64,000 nucleotides of DNA, taken from positions 59,978 to 123,977 of the forward strand of contig CAZIGH010000008.1 of the NCBI GenBank assembly GCA_964538625.1, read 5' to 3'. Positions 17,705 through 25,883 of this stretch are shown piece by piece. How positions within the stretch are numbered: position 1 is the first letter of the stretch; each line of letters begins with the position of its first letter. The translations under genes and the position numbers were made by a program. A model generated the notes under the pieces. The model was not told the origin of the DNA. It ran no database searches and worked only from the letters and a program-made list of their open reading frames with translations. Source of the DNA: JAEUHM01 sp964538625 (lineage in GTDB: Bacteria; Verrucomicrobiota; Verrucomicrobiia; Verrucomicrobiales; Verrucomicrobiaceae).

Positions 17705-18550
17705 ATGACCATCGAGGAAGCACGCCAGGCCATTGACAGCATCGACCGCGAGCTGCTCCGCCTGCTCAACAAACGCGCGGACCTTGTCAACGTCATCGGA
17801 GAAATCAAACTTCGCGAAGGCCTGGAAATCTATGCCCCCGAACGCGAGGAAAAACTTCTCCGCAAGCTCGTGGAACTCAACGCCTCCCAAAACGGCAAGC
17901 TCCCAGAAAAATCCATCCGCGCCATCTACCGGGAAATCATGTCCGCCGCGCTCGCCATCGAGCACCCCCTCCGCATCGCCTACCTCGGCGCACCCGGCAC
18001 CCGTTCTCATCAAGTCGCGCTCAACAAGTTCGGTCACGGAGTCACCTACATCTCCCACATCGACACCTCATCCCTCTACAACGCACTCAGTTCACAGCAG
18101 GCCGAATACGCCGTCATGCCCACAGAGTTCACCGCAGACGGCACCGTCCAGCACACACTCGACTCCCTGGGCGAGACCACCCTCAAAATCTGCGCCCAAA
18201 TCAACGTCGCCACCGGCCCCTCCGCCATCGTCCGCTTCCTCATCCTCGGACGCCGACCCAGCCCCGCCACCGGGGACGATTCCACCCTCCTCTGCATTCG
18301 CGTCCCAGACCACGTCGGTGCCTTGCAGCATCTTCTCGAACCCTTTGTCCGCTATCAAATCAACGTACGCCAAATCGAAAACCGCCCCTCCGCCGAGGGC
18401 GACTCCACCGTGCGCTTCATCCTCGAAGTCGCCGGCCACCCAAGTGACTCCAACCTCCAGTCCGCGCTCGACTCCCTGACAGCCGAAGGCACCGACCTCA
18501 AGGTCCTCGGCTCCTACCCCACCACCGCCTGGGTAGAGCCGCTTGCCTGA
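17705..18550 (+). CDS. Chorismate mutase with shortened prephenate dehydratase-like part and ACT domain
   Basis: 281 residues versus about 360-390 for a bacterial P-protein (PheA). Residues 1-85 are an AroQ-type chorismate mutase domain (ARQAIDSIDRELLRLLNKRA). Residues 92-185 begin like prephenate dehydratase (IAYLGAPGTRSHQVAL, VMPTEFTADGTVQHTLDSL, for the usual P-I-E-N-S..G.V), then jump to a segment like the domain end (SAIVRFLILG). The second lobe with the HPQAL-type segment is absent and the TRF catalytic motif reads VRF. Residues 195-270 are an ACT domain (LLCIRVPDHVGALQ), which binds Phe in PheA. The frame is uninterrupted. Chorismate mutase activity is likely; dehydratase activity is doubtful. 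Confidence 0.75.
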   Translation: MTIEEARQAIDSIDRELLRLLNKRADLVNVIGEIKLREGLEIYAPEREEKLLRKLVELNASQNGKLPEKSIRAIYREIMSAALAIEHPLRIAYLGAPGTRSHQVALNKFGHGVTYISHIDTSSLYNALSSQQAEYAVMPTEFTADGTVQHTLDSLGETTLKICAQINVATGPSAIVRFLILGRRPSPATGDDSTLLCIRVPDHVGALQHLLEPFVRYQINVRQIENRPSAEGDSTVRFILEVAGHPSDSNLQSALDSLTAEGTDLKVLGSYPTTAWVEPLA

Positions 18551-18831
18551 GCGCCGTCCCTAGCCTCACCCACCCAGCACTTTCCACAAGGGATCCCCTT
18601 CCGGCCCAGCCACCGGGACACCCTACCCCATCGTCTTCCTCCGACCATCTCCTTGACACCGGAAAGCCGCACCCGAGTGTCCCCAGACCTCCCCAGACAC
18701 CGTCCCACCCCACGCCTCGCCAGCCGATTTTATCGAATAGGTCGGAGCCCAAAACCGTCTTATGATGCCTCACAAAGATTCTGGAAAACCACTTGAGGTT
18801 ACTTAGAAATCAGTACATCCATTTCATCGGT
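18551..18831. other. Intergenic region, no gene seen
   Basis: 281 bp between the chorismate mutase gene and the Pro-rich lipoprotein gene. A TTGACA at 18653-18658 has no matching -10 box at normal spacing. A TATGAT at 18761-18766 could be a -10 element 66 bp before the lipoprotein start but has no clear -35. No tRNA or hairpin terminator was recognised. Confidence 0.3.
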
Positions 18832-19737
18832 ATGAAACGTCTCGCGCTCCTCTCCCCCCCACGCACCACGACTCTCGGACTCGGAGTCCTCAGCGCCTGC
18901 GCCCTCTCAGCCTGCCAGCTCGCAGCCCAGACCGGCGGCTACTACCAGCCCGCAGCGCAGACACAGAACCCCGTGGACACCTTTTACCAGCGGGGTGATG
19001 CCATGAGCGAGCGCGTCAGCGGTTTCATGCGCCGCATTTTCGGCGGTGGCCAGCGCCAGCAGCCCACCTACAACCAGCCAGTTTACACCCAGCCGCCAGC
19101 TTCCGGAGCCTACCGTCCCGCCCCAACCAGCCAGCCTCCGCCCATCAGCAACTACGAGCGCCCCTCCAGCAATCCCTCTACCGGTACCGGCATCTACGGC
19201 TACAACAGCCAGCCTGCCACCAAAGCACAACAAAAGCCGGCCCAGCCCGCCTCCCGCACCGCCGCCACCCCGCGCAAACCCCTCTTCGGAAGCAGCGCCC
19301 GGACCACTCCGCCAGCACCAACCCAGTCACGCTCAACCACCTACACACCACCCCAAATCAACGAGCAGCCTGCGAATCCAGCCAAGCCGCAAGCAGAGAC
19401 CCCACCTCAGCCAGCACCTGCACCCAAAAAGGAAACCACGGACGTCAATGACTTCCTGCCCCCAGGCACCGTCGTGAAAAACGCCCCAGAGCAGCCTAAA
19501 TCTACCGACTCATCCCTGACCAAACCCTCCGAGCCTGCCAAAGACAGCGCTCCTCCACCCCCACTGCCACCTGCGAGCACCACCACCTCAGACGGCACCC
19601 CCGTTGGGAAAAAAGGCAGCAAGCCAAACCGCGTCATCAGCCCCTATCCACCCAACAACGAGCTCGACGTGACCGGACTGGAGAGCGGCTCCCTCGCCCT
19701 GGACCCCACCACCAACAAGGTCTTCAAGGTCCCCTGA
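18832..19737 (+). CDS. Pro/Gln/Thr-rich putative lipoprotein
   Basis: 301 residues from the ATG at 18832. The N-terminal signal contains LSACALSAC, so either Cys could be lipidated (the second is preceded by LSA). The rest is low complexity: Tyr/Gln/Pro-rich (30-130), then Pro/Lys/Thr-rich (130-270), with no globular family that I recognise. It ends with the compact segment PYPPNNELDVTGLESGSLALDP, which may be a short folded or anchoring module. Immediately upstream of the PpiD-like foldase gene, consistent with an envelope role. Such Pro-rich chains often span the periplasm or bind peptidoglycan; this is inference. Confidence 0.6.
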   Translation: MKRLALLSPPRTTTLGLGVLSACALSACQLAAQTGGYYQPAAQTQNPVDTFYQRGDAMSERVSGFMRRIFGGGQRQQPTYNQPVYTQPPASGAYRPAPTSQPPPISNYERPSSNPSTGTGIYGYNSQPATKAQQKPAQPASRTAATPRKPLFGSSARTTPPAPTQSRSTTYTPPQINEQPANPAKPQAETPPQPAPAPKKETTDVNDFLPPGTVVKNAPEQPKSTDSSLTKPSEPAKDSAPPPPLPPASTTTSDGTPVGKKGSKPNRVISPYPPNNELDVTGLESGSLALDPTTNKVFKVP

Positions 19738-19839
19738 TCGCCCCCGCAGACCCTTCCCCTCACCTCCGACGCTGGCGGCTGGGTAGCTCATCCCTGCGCA
19801 AGAGCGAAAACATCCTCTTGCCAGTCGAAGAATCCCCTT

Positions 19840-19857
19840 GCTGACTGCCTCGTCAGC
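19840..19857. promoter_or_regulatory. Short inverted repeat upstream of foldase gene
   Basis: GCTGAC-N6-GTCAGC lies 33 bp before the PpiD-like start. It could be an operator half-site pair or a small leader hairpin; no poly-T follows, so it is not a terminator. Confidence 0.25.
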
Positions 19858-19889
19858 GCGTTACTACCGGCCCACTTTTCCCCACAGCC

Positions 19890-21620
19890 ATGCTTGAGTT
19901 CTTTCGTCGCCATCGCGGCCCATTCCTGATCGGCCTCACCATCCTCATCATCCTCGCCTTCGGCGTGTGGGGTGCCGTGGACCCGCTCGGCAAAAGCCCC
20001 AATGACCCCTTCGCTCAAGGTTCCCAAAAGGCATTCAGCGTTTACGGCGTGGACTACACACGGAACGACGTCGCCCGCATGAGCCGCGCCCTCCGCCTCG
20101 CCTACAGCCTTCAGATGTTCGACATCGCATTCAGCCTGCCGAACATCGCCCAGCGCCAGCGCTCTATCGGCGGCGGAGAACCCACCACAGACTTCGTGGC
20201 CAACCTCCTCGTACTCCGGGAACAGGCACTCAAGCACGGAGTCGCCGCGTCGGATGAAGACGTCATGCGTCAGTTCGAGTCCCTCCAGCCCTTCCAGAAA
20301 GACGGCAAATACGACCCCGTCACCGCCGAGAACTACCTTAACAACCTCCGCGCCAATGGATACATGCCCTCGGATGTAAAAGACCTCATCCGCGACCAGA
20401 TCGTCTTCGAAAAACTTCGCGAACTCATCGGTGCCAACTACGTCGCCTCACCCCTGGAAGTCGAAAAAGCCTACGCCTCTGAGCAGCAGACTCTCAAAGC
20501 CAGCACCCTGCTCCTCTCCCTCGAAGAGTTCAAAAAGAATGCCGAGGTCAAGGATGACGAAATCAGCAAATACTACGAAGAAAACAAAGAGACCTACATG
20601 ACCAGCGAAAAGCGGTCCGCCCAGTACGTCACGTTCACCCGTCCCACTCCCGACGCCACGCAAAAAGCCGAGGACAATGCCCAGGCAGAAAAGGAATGGG
20701 AGCAAATGGTGGGCGACTTCTACACCAAGTTCAGCGATCCCAAGGCCGACCTCGCCAAACTCGTGGAAGACGTCAACAAGGTCATCACAGACAAGGCCAA
20801 GGCCACCGAGGAGGCCAAAGCTGCCAAGAAAAAGGAGGAAGAGGCCAAGGCCGCCGCAGAGCAGGCCAAAAAAACCGAAGACAAAAAGCCGGAGGAAAAG
20901 AAAGCTGAGGAGAAAAAGCCCGAAGAGCCCGCCAAGCCAACCGCACCCACCCTGGTGAAGCTCGAGACCATCCCTCTCGTGGACCAGGAGTCCCTGCCCG
21001 AAGCCTTGAAAGGTGAGCCCGGCATCACCAAGGAACTCTTCCGCAGCACACTCGCCGTGGGGCAGCCCAGCGACCCGATCGATTCCAGCAAAGGCTACAC
21101 CTTCCTCCGTGTCACCCAGATTGAGGCACCCAAGCAGCAGGAACTCAAAGACGTCACCGCCAAGATCAAAGAAACCCTCGTCACCCAGAAAGCCACCGAA
21201 GCCCTCTCCAAAGCAGCGAAAGAGGCCAAGACCGCCGTCGCAGACGCCCTGAAGGCCGGCAAAAAGTTGGAGGAGATTGCCAAGGAAAAGGGCTGGAAGC
21301 TCGAAGTGCTGCCGGAGTTCAGCAAAAACGCCCCGCCAGCGAGCAATCCCAACGGCAGCCAAATCGCCGAGCAAGCCGCCAAGACAGCCATCAACGGCGT
21401 GTCAGACCCCGTGGCCGTCACAGATGGTCAGTTGCTAGTCGTCGTCACAGGCAAAGAACTGCGCAAAAACGAAGCCAGCGTCTCCATGAAAGAGGGCCAG
21501 CTCAGCAGTCGCACAGCCCAGGGCAGAGACGCTTTCTTCCGCTCCTGGTTCGGCAAAAAGCGTGACGAAGCCAAGGTAGAACTCTTCTTCGACCCTGTCA
21601 GGGCAGGTGAAGCATCCTAG
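19890..21620 (+). CDS. SurA/PpiD-like membrane-anchored periplasmic foldase
   Basis: 576 residues. A short cytoplasmic N-terminus is followed by one transmembrane helix (about 12-30), then a SurA-N-like chaperone region (about 45-220), the PpiD layout. A parvulin-type domain seems to start near 235 (RSAQYVTF) and end near 430 (FRSTLAVGQPSDPIDSSKGYTFLRVTQIE). Its middle is replaced by a Lys/Glu/Ala-rich segment (about 297-350) containing repeated EEKK/KPEE units. A further Ala/Lys-rich region and a C-terminal helical part follow. Known role of the family: folding of outer-membrane or secreted proteins. Whether the split domain can isomerise proline is doubtful. Followed closely by the TPR gene. 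Confidence 0.75.
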   Translation: MLEFFRRHRGPFLIGLTILIILAFGVWGAVDPLGKSPNDPFAQGSQKAFSVYGVDYTRNDVARMSRALRLAYSLQMFDIAFSLPNIAQRQRSIGGGEPTTDFVANLLVLREQALKHGVAASDEDVMRQFESLQPFQKDGKYDPVTAENYLNNLRANGYMPSDVKDLIRDQIVFEKLRELIGANYVASPLEVEKAYASEQQTLKASTLLLSLEEFKKNAEVKDDEISKYYEENKETYMTSEKRSAQYVTFTRPTPDATQKAEDNAQAEKEWEQMVGDFYTKFSDPKADLAKLVEDVNKVITDKAKATEEAKAAKKKEEEAKAAAEQAKKTEDKKPEEKKAEEKKPEEPAKPTAPTLVKLETIPLVDQESLPEALKGEPGITKELFRSTLAVGQPSDPIDSSKGYTFLRVTQIEAPKQQELKDVTAKIKETLVTQKATEALSKAAKEAKTAVADALKAGKKLEEIAKEKGWKLEVLPEFSKNAPPASNPNGSQIAEQAAKTAINGVSDPVAVTDGQLLVVVTGKELRKNEASVSMKEGQLSSRTAQGRDAFFRSWFGKKRDEAKVELFFDPVRAGEAS

Positions 21621-21642
21621 CCTTGGGTCCACCGAACACCGC

Positions 21643-21984
21643 ATGAGTGAGCCTACCGTCGAGGATCTTCTGGACGAAGCCAATGGGCACGTAGCGGTAG
21701 GTGAGCTGGAAGAAGCTCTTCCCCTTCTCAAAAGGGCAGTCAGTCTGGACGCGCAACACTTCGACGCCTGGCACGCCTACGGAATGGCGCTCATGAAGCT
21801 AGGTCAGACCAAAGAAGCCATCGGCGCAGGCCTCATGGCCGTTACCCTCCGCCCCAACGACCTCCTGGCATGGACCGCCCTCTCCCAAATGTATGTGAAA
21901 GAGGGGCGCATCGCCGATGCGGAAGACGCCAAAAGCAAGGCCCGAATCCTTTCCCTCGGGGGCAGAGTCGTCAAGGAATCTTGA
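21643..21984 (+). CDS. Small TPR protein
   Basis: 113 residues from the ATG at 21643. About three tetratricopeptide repeats are visible (ANGHVAVGELEEALPLLKRAVSLD, then FDAWHAYGMALMKLGQTKEAI, then LLAWTALSQMYVKEGRIADAE). No signal peptide or enzyme domain. Probably a cytoplasmic protein-binding scaffold. It begins 22 bp after the foldase stop, so the two are probably co-transcribed. Its partner is unknown. Confidence 0.75.
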   Translation: MSEPTVEDLLDEANGHVAVGELEEALPLLKRAVSLDAQHFDAWHAYGMALMKLGQTKEAIGAGLMAVTLRPNDLLAWTALSQMYVKEGRIADAEDAKSKARILSLGGRVVKES

Positions 21985-21991
21985 GTCATAT

Positions 21992-22013
21992 TGACGCAAT
22001 GCAAAATGCGTCA
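21992..22013. promoter_or_regulatory. Inverted repeat TGACGCA-N8-TGCGTCA upstream of clpB
   Basis: Perfect 7-bp arms with an 8-nt spacer, 8 bp after the TPR stop and 20 bp upstream of a consensus TATAAT. Either a short transcript-end hairpin or, from its position around the -35 to -50 area, an operator. It does not match the CIRCE consensus. Confidence 0.5.
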
Positions 22014-22033
22014 TTCGCATCCTTTTAGAGCCA

Positions 22034-22039
22034 TATAAT
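22034..22039 (+). promoter_or_regulatory. Candidate -10 box of the clpB promoter
   Basis: Perfect TATAAT in an AT-rich patch of an otherwise GC-rich window, 137 bp upstream of the clpB start. No good -35 hexamer lies at 16-18 bp; the nearest stretch (TCATTC) is poor, suggesting activator dependence or another sigma factor. Confidence 0.45.
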
Positions 22040-22175
22040 CACATTTAAGGTTTGTGTAGCTTTGTTTAGTTTGCCGCCTGAAACCTTGATTTTCAATGGC
22101 TCCAGCGTATTCGACGGTCATCAGCGCGAAGTGGCAGGCATTCTGCAACGGTCAGTTCTCATCCCAACCCAACCC

Positions 22176-24746
22176 ATGAACGCAGACCGCTTTACCGTCA
22201 AAACACAGGAGGCTCTCTCCTCCGCTCAAACCCTCGCCACCCAGCTTGGTCACGCCGAACTGAACACCTCGCACCTTCTCTCGGCACTTCTTCAACAGGA
22301 ACAGGGCATCACCCTGCCCTTGCTCCAGCGCGCCGCCAGCAACCCCACCGCCGTTGCAACGCTACCCCAGCAGCTCAAGGCCAAGCTCGAAAAGCAGCCT
22401 CGAGTCACCGGCAGTTCCAGCCTCCACCTCGGGAACGATCTCCGGCAGGTCATCGCCGAAGCCGAGAAACAGCAGACCGAGCTCAAGGACGACTACCTGA
22501 GCGTCGAGCACCTGCTCCTCGCCATCGCTAAAACCCCAAACGACGCCTCAGACCTCCTCAAGCCTCTGGGACTTACCCACGCCAGTGTCCTGAAGGCACT
22601 TCAGGCCGTTCGGGGCGCACAGCGCGTCACGGATCAGGATCCCGAGGGCAAATACCAAGCACTGGAGAAATACGGAACCGACCTCACCGCCCGCGCTCGC
22701 CAGGGAAAGATCGACCCCGTCATCGGCCGAGACGACGAAATCCGCCGTGTGATGCAAGTACTCTCTCGCCGCAGCAAAAACAACCCCGTCCTCATCGGTG
22801 AGCCAGGCGTGGGCAAGACGGCCATCGTCGAGGGCCTCGCCCGCCGCATCGTCGCCGGCGACGTTCCAGATTCCCTCAAAGACAAAAGAGTCATCGCCAT
22901 GGATCTCGGCTCCATGCTCGCCGGTGCCAAGTACCGCGGCGAGTTCGAGGAGCGCCTGAAGGCCTTTTTGAAAGAAGTCACCGCCTCCGAAGGCAAAATC
23001 ATCCTGTTTATTGACGAGCTGCATACCATCGTCGGTGCTGGCAAGTCGGAAGGAGCCGTGGACGCATCCAACCTCCTCAAGCCTCAGCTCGCACGAGGTG
23101 AACTCCATGCCATCGGTGCCACCACGCTTGATGAATACCGCAAGTACATCGAAAAGGATGCCGCACTGGAGCGTCGCTTCCAGCCCGTGCACGTGGGAGA
23201 ACCCAGCGTGGAAGACACCATAGCCATCTTGCGCGGACTCAAGGAACGCTACGAAGTCCACCATGGCGTTCGCATTCAGGACAGCGCACTCATCGCCGCT
23301 GCCACCCTGTCGAATCGCTACATCACAGACCGCTTCCTTCCAGACAAAGCAGTGGACCTCGTGGACGAAGCGGCATCTCGCCTGAAGATCGAACTCGATT
23401 CCCTGCCCACCGACATCGATGTGCTGGAACGTCAGATCATGCAGATGGAGATGGAGCGCCAAGTGCTCAAGAAGGAAACAGATGCCGCCTCCAGGGAACG
23501 CCTGGAGCGCCTCGACCGCGAGATCGCCGAGCACAAGGAGAAGAGCTCCGCGCTCAAAGCCCAGTGGATGAAGGAAAAAGAAGCCGTCCAAGCCTCCCGC
23601 AAGGCCAAGGAGCAGCTCGAAACCCTGCGCACCGAACTAGAGCAAGCCCAGCGCCGAGGAGACTTCGCCCGCGCGGGCGAGATTCAATACGGCTTGATTC
23701 CAAACCTGGAAAAGGAACTCTCCACGCAGAACACCGCAGCTGACGCCGGAAAGAATACCCTCCTGCGTGAACAAGTCACGGACGAAGACATCGCCCGCGT
23801 CGTAGCCGCGTGGACCGGCATTCCTGTCTCCCGCTTGCAGGAGGCGGAGCGTGCCAAGCTCACGCACATGGAGCAGCGCCTGGGAGATCGCGTCATCGGT
23901 CAGAAAGACGCCATCAAGGCAGTCTCCAACGCCGTGCGCCGCGCCCGCGCGGGCCTCCAGGATGAGAACCGCCCCATCGGCTCCTTCCTCTTCCTTGGCC
24001 CCACCGGTGTGGGCAAGACAGAGCTCTCCAAGGCTCTGGCTGAGTTCCTTTTTGACGACGAAAACGCCATCACTCGCATCGACATGTCCGAATACATGGA
24101 GAAGCACGCCGTGGCTCGCCTTATCGGAGCACCTCCCGGCTACGTGGGTTATGAAGAGGGCGGTCAACTCACAGAAGCAGTGCGGCGGCGCCCGTACTCA
24201 GTGGTACTTTTCGACGAAGTGGAAAAGGCGCACCCAGAGGTCTTCAACGTTCTGCTCCAAGTCCTTGACGACGGGCGCATCACGGACGGCCAGGGTCGCA
24301 CCGTGGACTTCAAAAACACCGTGCTCATCATGACGAGTAACATCGGCTCTCAGCACATCCTGGACATCGAAAACAAGGAGCAGCGGGAGGCCCTCGTCAC
24401 CGGTGCCCTGCGGCAGCACTTCCGCCCAGAGTTCCTCAACCGCATCGATGAAACCATCATCTTCGACAGGCTGGACACGGCACAGCTCGACCGCATCGTG
24501 ATGATCCAGCTCCAGCGTGTCATCGACCGGCTGGCGAAGCAGAACATCACGCTGAAGGTCAGTGATGAAGCCACGCGCCTCATCGCCGACCAGGGTTACG
24601 ACCCCGTCTATGGTGCGCGCCCCATGAAAAGGGCCATCCAGCGTCTGCTGCTGGACCCGCTCAGCCTAGCCGTGCTCGATGGCGAGATCCGTGAAGGGCA
24701 GACGGTCACCGCCAAGGTGGATGGCAGTCGCGTCATCTTTGAGTAA
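22176..24746 (+). CDS. clpB: ATP-dependent disaggregase ClpB
   Basis: 856 residues from the ATG at 22176 (MNADRFTVKTQEAL), the standard ClpB start and length; in-frame codons reach 22062 without homology. Clp N-domain at about 1-145, NBD1 with Walker A GEPGVGKT near 207, the ClpB-specific coiled-coil middle domain (about 405-530), and NBD2 with Walker A GPTGVGKT near 609 and YVGYEEGGQLTEAVRRRPYSVVLFDEVEKAHPEV, followed by the C-terminal small domain. Known role: resolubilises aggregated proteins with DnaK. Leader reads CCCAACCCAACCC directly before ATG, with no Shine-Dalgarno. An inverted repeat and a consensus -10 lie upstream. The convergent PIG-L gene ends 5 bp away. Confidence 0.96.
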   Translation: MNADRFTVKTQEALSSAQTLATQLGHAELNTSHLLSALLQQEQGITLPLLQRAASNPTAVATLPQQLKAKLEKQPRVTGSSSLHLGNDLRQVIAEAEKQQTELKDDYLSVEHLLLAIAKTPNDASDLLKPLGLTHASVLKALQAVRGAQRVTDQDPEGKYQALEKYGTDLTARARQGKIDPVIGRDDEIRRVMQVLSRRSKNNPVLIGEPGVGKTAIVEGLARRIVAGDVPDSLKDKRVIAMDLGSMLAGAKYRGEFEERLKAFLKEVTASEGKIILFIDELHTIVGAGKSEGAVDASNLLKPQLARGELHAIGATTLDEYRKYIEKDAALERRFQPVHVGEPSVEDTIAILRGLKERYEVHHGVRIQDSALIAAATLSNRYITDRFLPDKAVDLVDEAASRLKIELDSLPTDIDVLERQIMQMEMERQVLKKETDAASRERLERLDREIAEHKEKSSALKAQWMKEKEAVQASRKAKEQLETLRTELEQAQRRGDFARAGEIQYGLIPNLEKELSTQNTAADAGKNTLLREQVTDEDIARVVAAWTGIPVSRLQEAERAKLTHMEQRLGDRVIGQKDAIKAVSNAVRRARAGLQDENRPIGSFLFLGPTGVGKTELSKALAEFLFDDENAITRIDMSEYMEKHAVARLIGAPPGYVGYEEGGQLTEAVRRRPYSVVLFDEVEKAHPEVFNVLLQVLDDGRITDGQGRTVDFKNTVLIMTSNIGSQHILDIENKEQREALVTGALRQHFRPEFLNRIDETIIFDRLDTAQLDRIVMIQLQRVIDRLAKQNITLKVSDEATRLIADQGYDPVYGARPMKRAIQRLLLDPLSLAVLDGEIREGQTVTAKVDGSRVIFE

Positions 24747-24751
24747 CCAAG

Positions 24752-25546
24752 TCACTCTCTCAGGCTGCGCTCGTAGTCCTCGTTGATGAAACACAGGTCT
24801 GGGAGCGCATCCTTGAGAGGGTCCATCTCCGAGGCACTGTATCCGAGATGAAGATGCCGCCTCCAGCCCTCCGCATACTCGAATCGTTTCGACTGCTCCC
24901 CCACCCTGCGTGAGGCTTCATCCATGGACACCAGGTAAGAGTCCATGCCCTGGCTCACATCCAGCCAGTGCTTCTGGCTCTCGTGAGCGGCCAGCGCTTC
25001 ACGCTTCCGAGCATGAACGGAGCTGGTATCCACGTAAGCCCCCGCCACAATCTTCCTTCTCAGCGGATCGCACAAGCCGTGCGGCATGGCGTGGTACACG
25101 GTCACATCCCCCTCATACGGCTCCACCGGTGGATCTGTCTGCCAGTTCGGCATCCCATGGGTGAAGGCCGCCGTCGTCGCCAGCCGACACGTGTTTTCAT
25201 GGTCCTCCATGTAATCCTGCGGGCTATGGGTCAGCACGATGGATGCTTTTGAAATCCGGATGGCCGCCGCCACCTTGCGCATCAAGTCCGGTGTAAACTG
25301 AACTTCCATGTCGTTGACGATGGGGCCATGAAACACCGCCCCCAGGATCTCCGCAGCGCGCCTTGCCTCCTCAAGCCTTATGCGAGCAGTCGTCTCGGAG
25401 TCATACTGCACACTTCCGCAGTTCCCGCGGCACACATTCATGTAATGGATCTCCCAGCCGCGCTGCTGGAGAAGCAGCAGCGTTCCCGCAGCTACGAACT
25501 CAATGTCATCTGGATGGGCAAAAATGGCGATGGCGGATTTCCTCAT
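24752..25546 (-). CDS. PIG-L family (LmbE-like) deacetylase
   Basis: 264 residues. The zinc-binding AHPDD motif is at residues 10-14 and the matching H-x-x-D-H segment (HSPQDYMEDHENT) near 107-119, the active site of the GlcNAc-PI de-N-acetylase/LmbE superfamily. Known role: zinc-dependent N-deacetylation of GlcNAc-containing small molecules or glycoconjugates; the substrate here is unknown. It is the last gene of a tight minus-strand run (3 bp after the MGMT gene) that begins with the AMP-ligase-like gene, so it may modify the product of that cluster or be a passenger. Confidence 0.85.
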   Translation of the reverse strand: MRKSAIAIFAHPDDIEFVAAGTLLLLQQRGWEIHYMNVCRGNCGSVQYDSETTARIRLEEARRAAEILGAVFHGPIVNDMEVQFTPDLMRKVAAAIRISKASIVLTHSPQDYMEDHENTCRLATTAAFTHGMPNWQTDPPVEPYEGDVTVYHAMPHGLCDPLRRKIVAGAYVDTSSVHARKREALAAHESQKHWLDVSQGMDSYLVSMDEASRRVGEQSKRFEYAEGWRRHLHLGYSASEMDPLKDALPDLCFINEDYERSLRE

Positions 25547-25549
25547 AGC

Positions 25550-25873
25550 TCAACCTTCCCAAAGCATCGACCTGTCCGCCAGCTTTCCTTCAGGAAAAGT
25601 GACGCCCTCCTTGCGCAGCATCTCCACCTTGCGCCGCACGGCCTCACCGCCAGTCTCTCCAAAGAACCCTCCCACGCTCAGATCTCCCTTGATCACACGA
25701 TGGCAGGGCACCTCCGGAGCATACGGATTCCGCTGAAGCGCCTGCCCTATCGCCTGCGCCGAACGGCAACCGATGATGCGCCCCAGAGTGCCGTAAGTGG
25801 TCACCTTCCCGCGCGGAATACAACGCGTGGCTTCATACACCTTCTCCTCAAAAGCGGTGGGCTCACGGTCCAT
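25550..25873 (-). CDS. Single-domain methylated-DNA cysteine S-methyltransferase-like protein
   Basis: 107 residues from the ATG complementary to 25871-25873. It is the C-terminal DNA-binding domain of MGMT only: IPRGKVTTYGTLG, the arginine-finger helix region (RSAQAIGQALQRNP) and VPCHRVI with the acceptor Cys retained, unlike alkyltransferase-like proteins where this is Trp or Ala. Full-length MGMT/Ogt has an additional N-terminal domain that is absent here. Expected role: recognises O6-alkylguanine and possibly transfers the alkyl group to Cys. It lies 10 bp after the SDR gene in the same operon, an unusual setting for DNA repair. Confidence 0.82.
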   Translation of the reverse strand: MDREPTAFEEKVYEATRCIPRGKVTTYGTLGRIIGCRSAQAIGQALQRNPYAPEVPCHRVIKGDLSVGGFFGETGGEAVRRKVEMLRKEGVTFPEGKLADRSMLWEG

Positions 25874-25883
25874 GACAGCGTGG

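Noticed and set aside
18653..18658. TTGACA as a -35 promoter element
   Set aside because: No acceptable -10 hexamer 16-18 bp downstream.
20788..20940. Repetitive DNA in the foldase gene considered as a tandem repeat or CRISPR-like element
   Set aside because: It is in-frame Lys/Glu/Ala coding sequence with irregular units and no spacers.
22062..22175. Upstream extension of clpB by 38 codons
   Set aside because: The extension has no ClpB homology, includes the likely 5' leader, and MNADRFT is the family-standard start.
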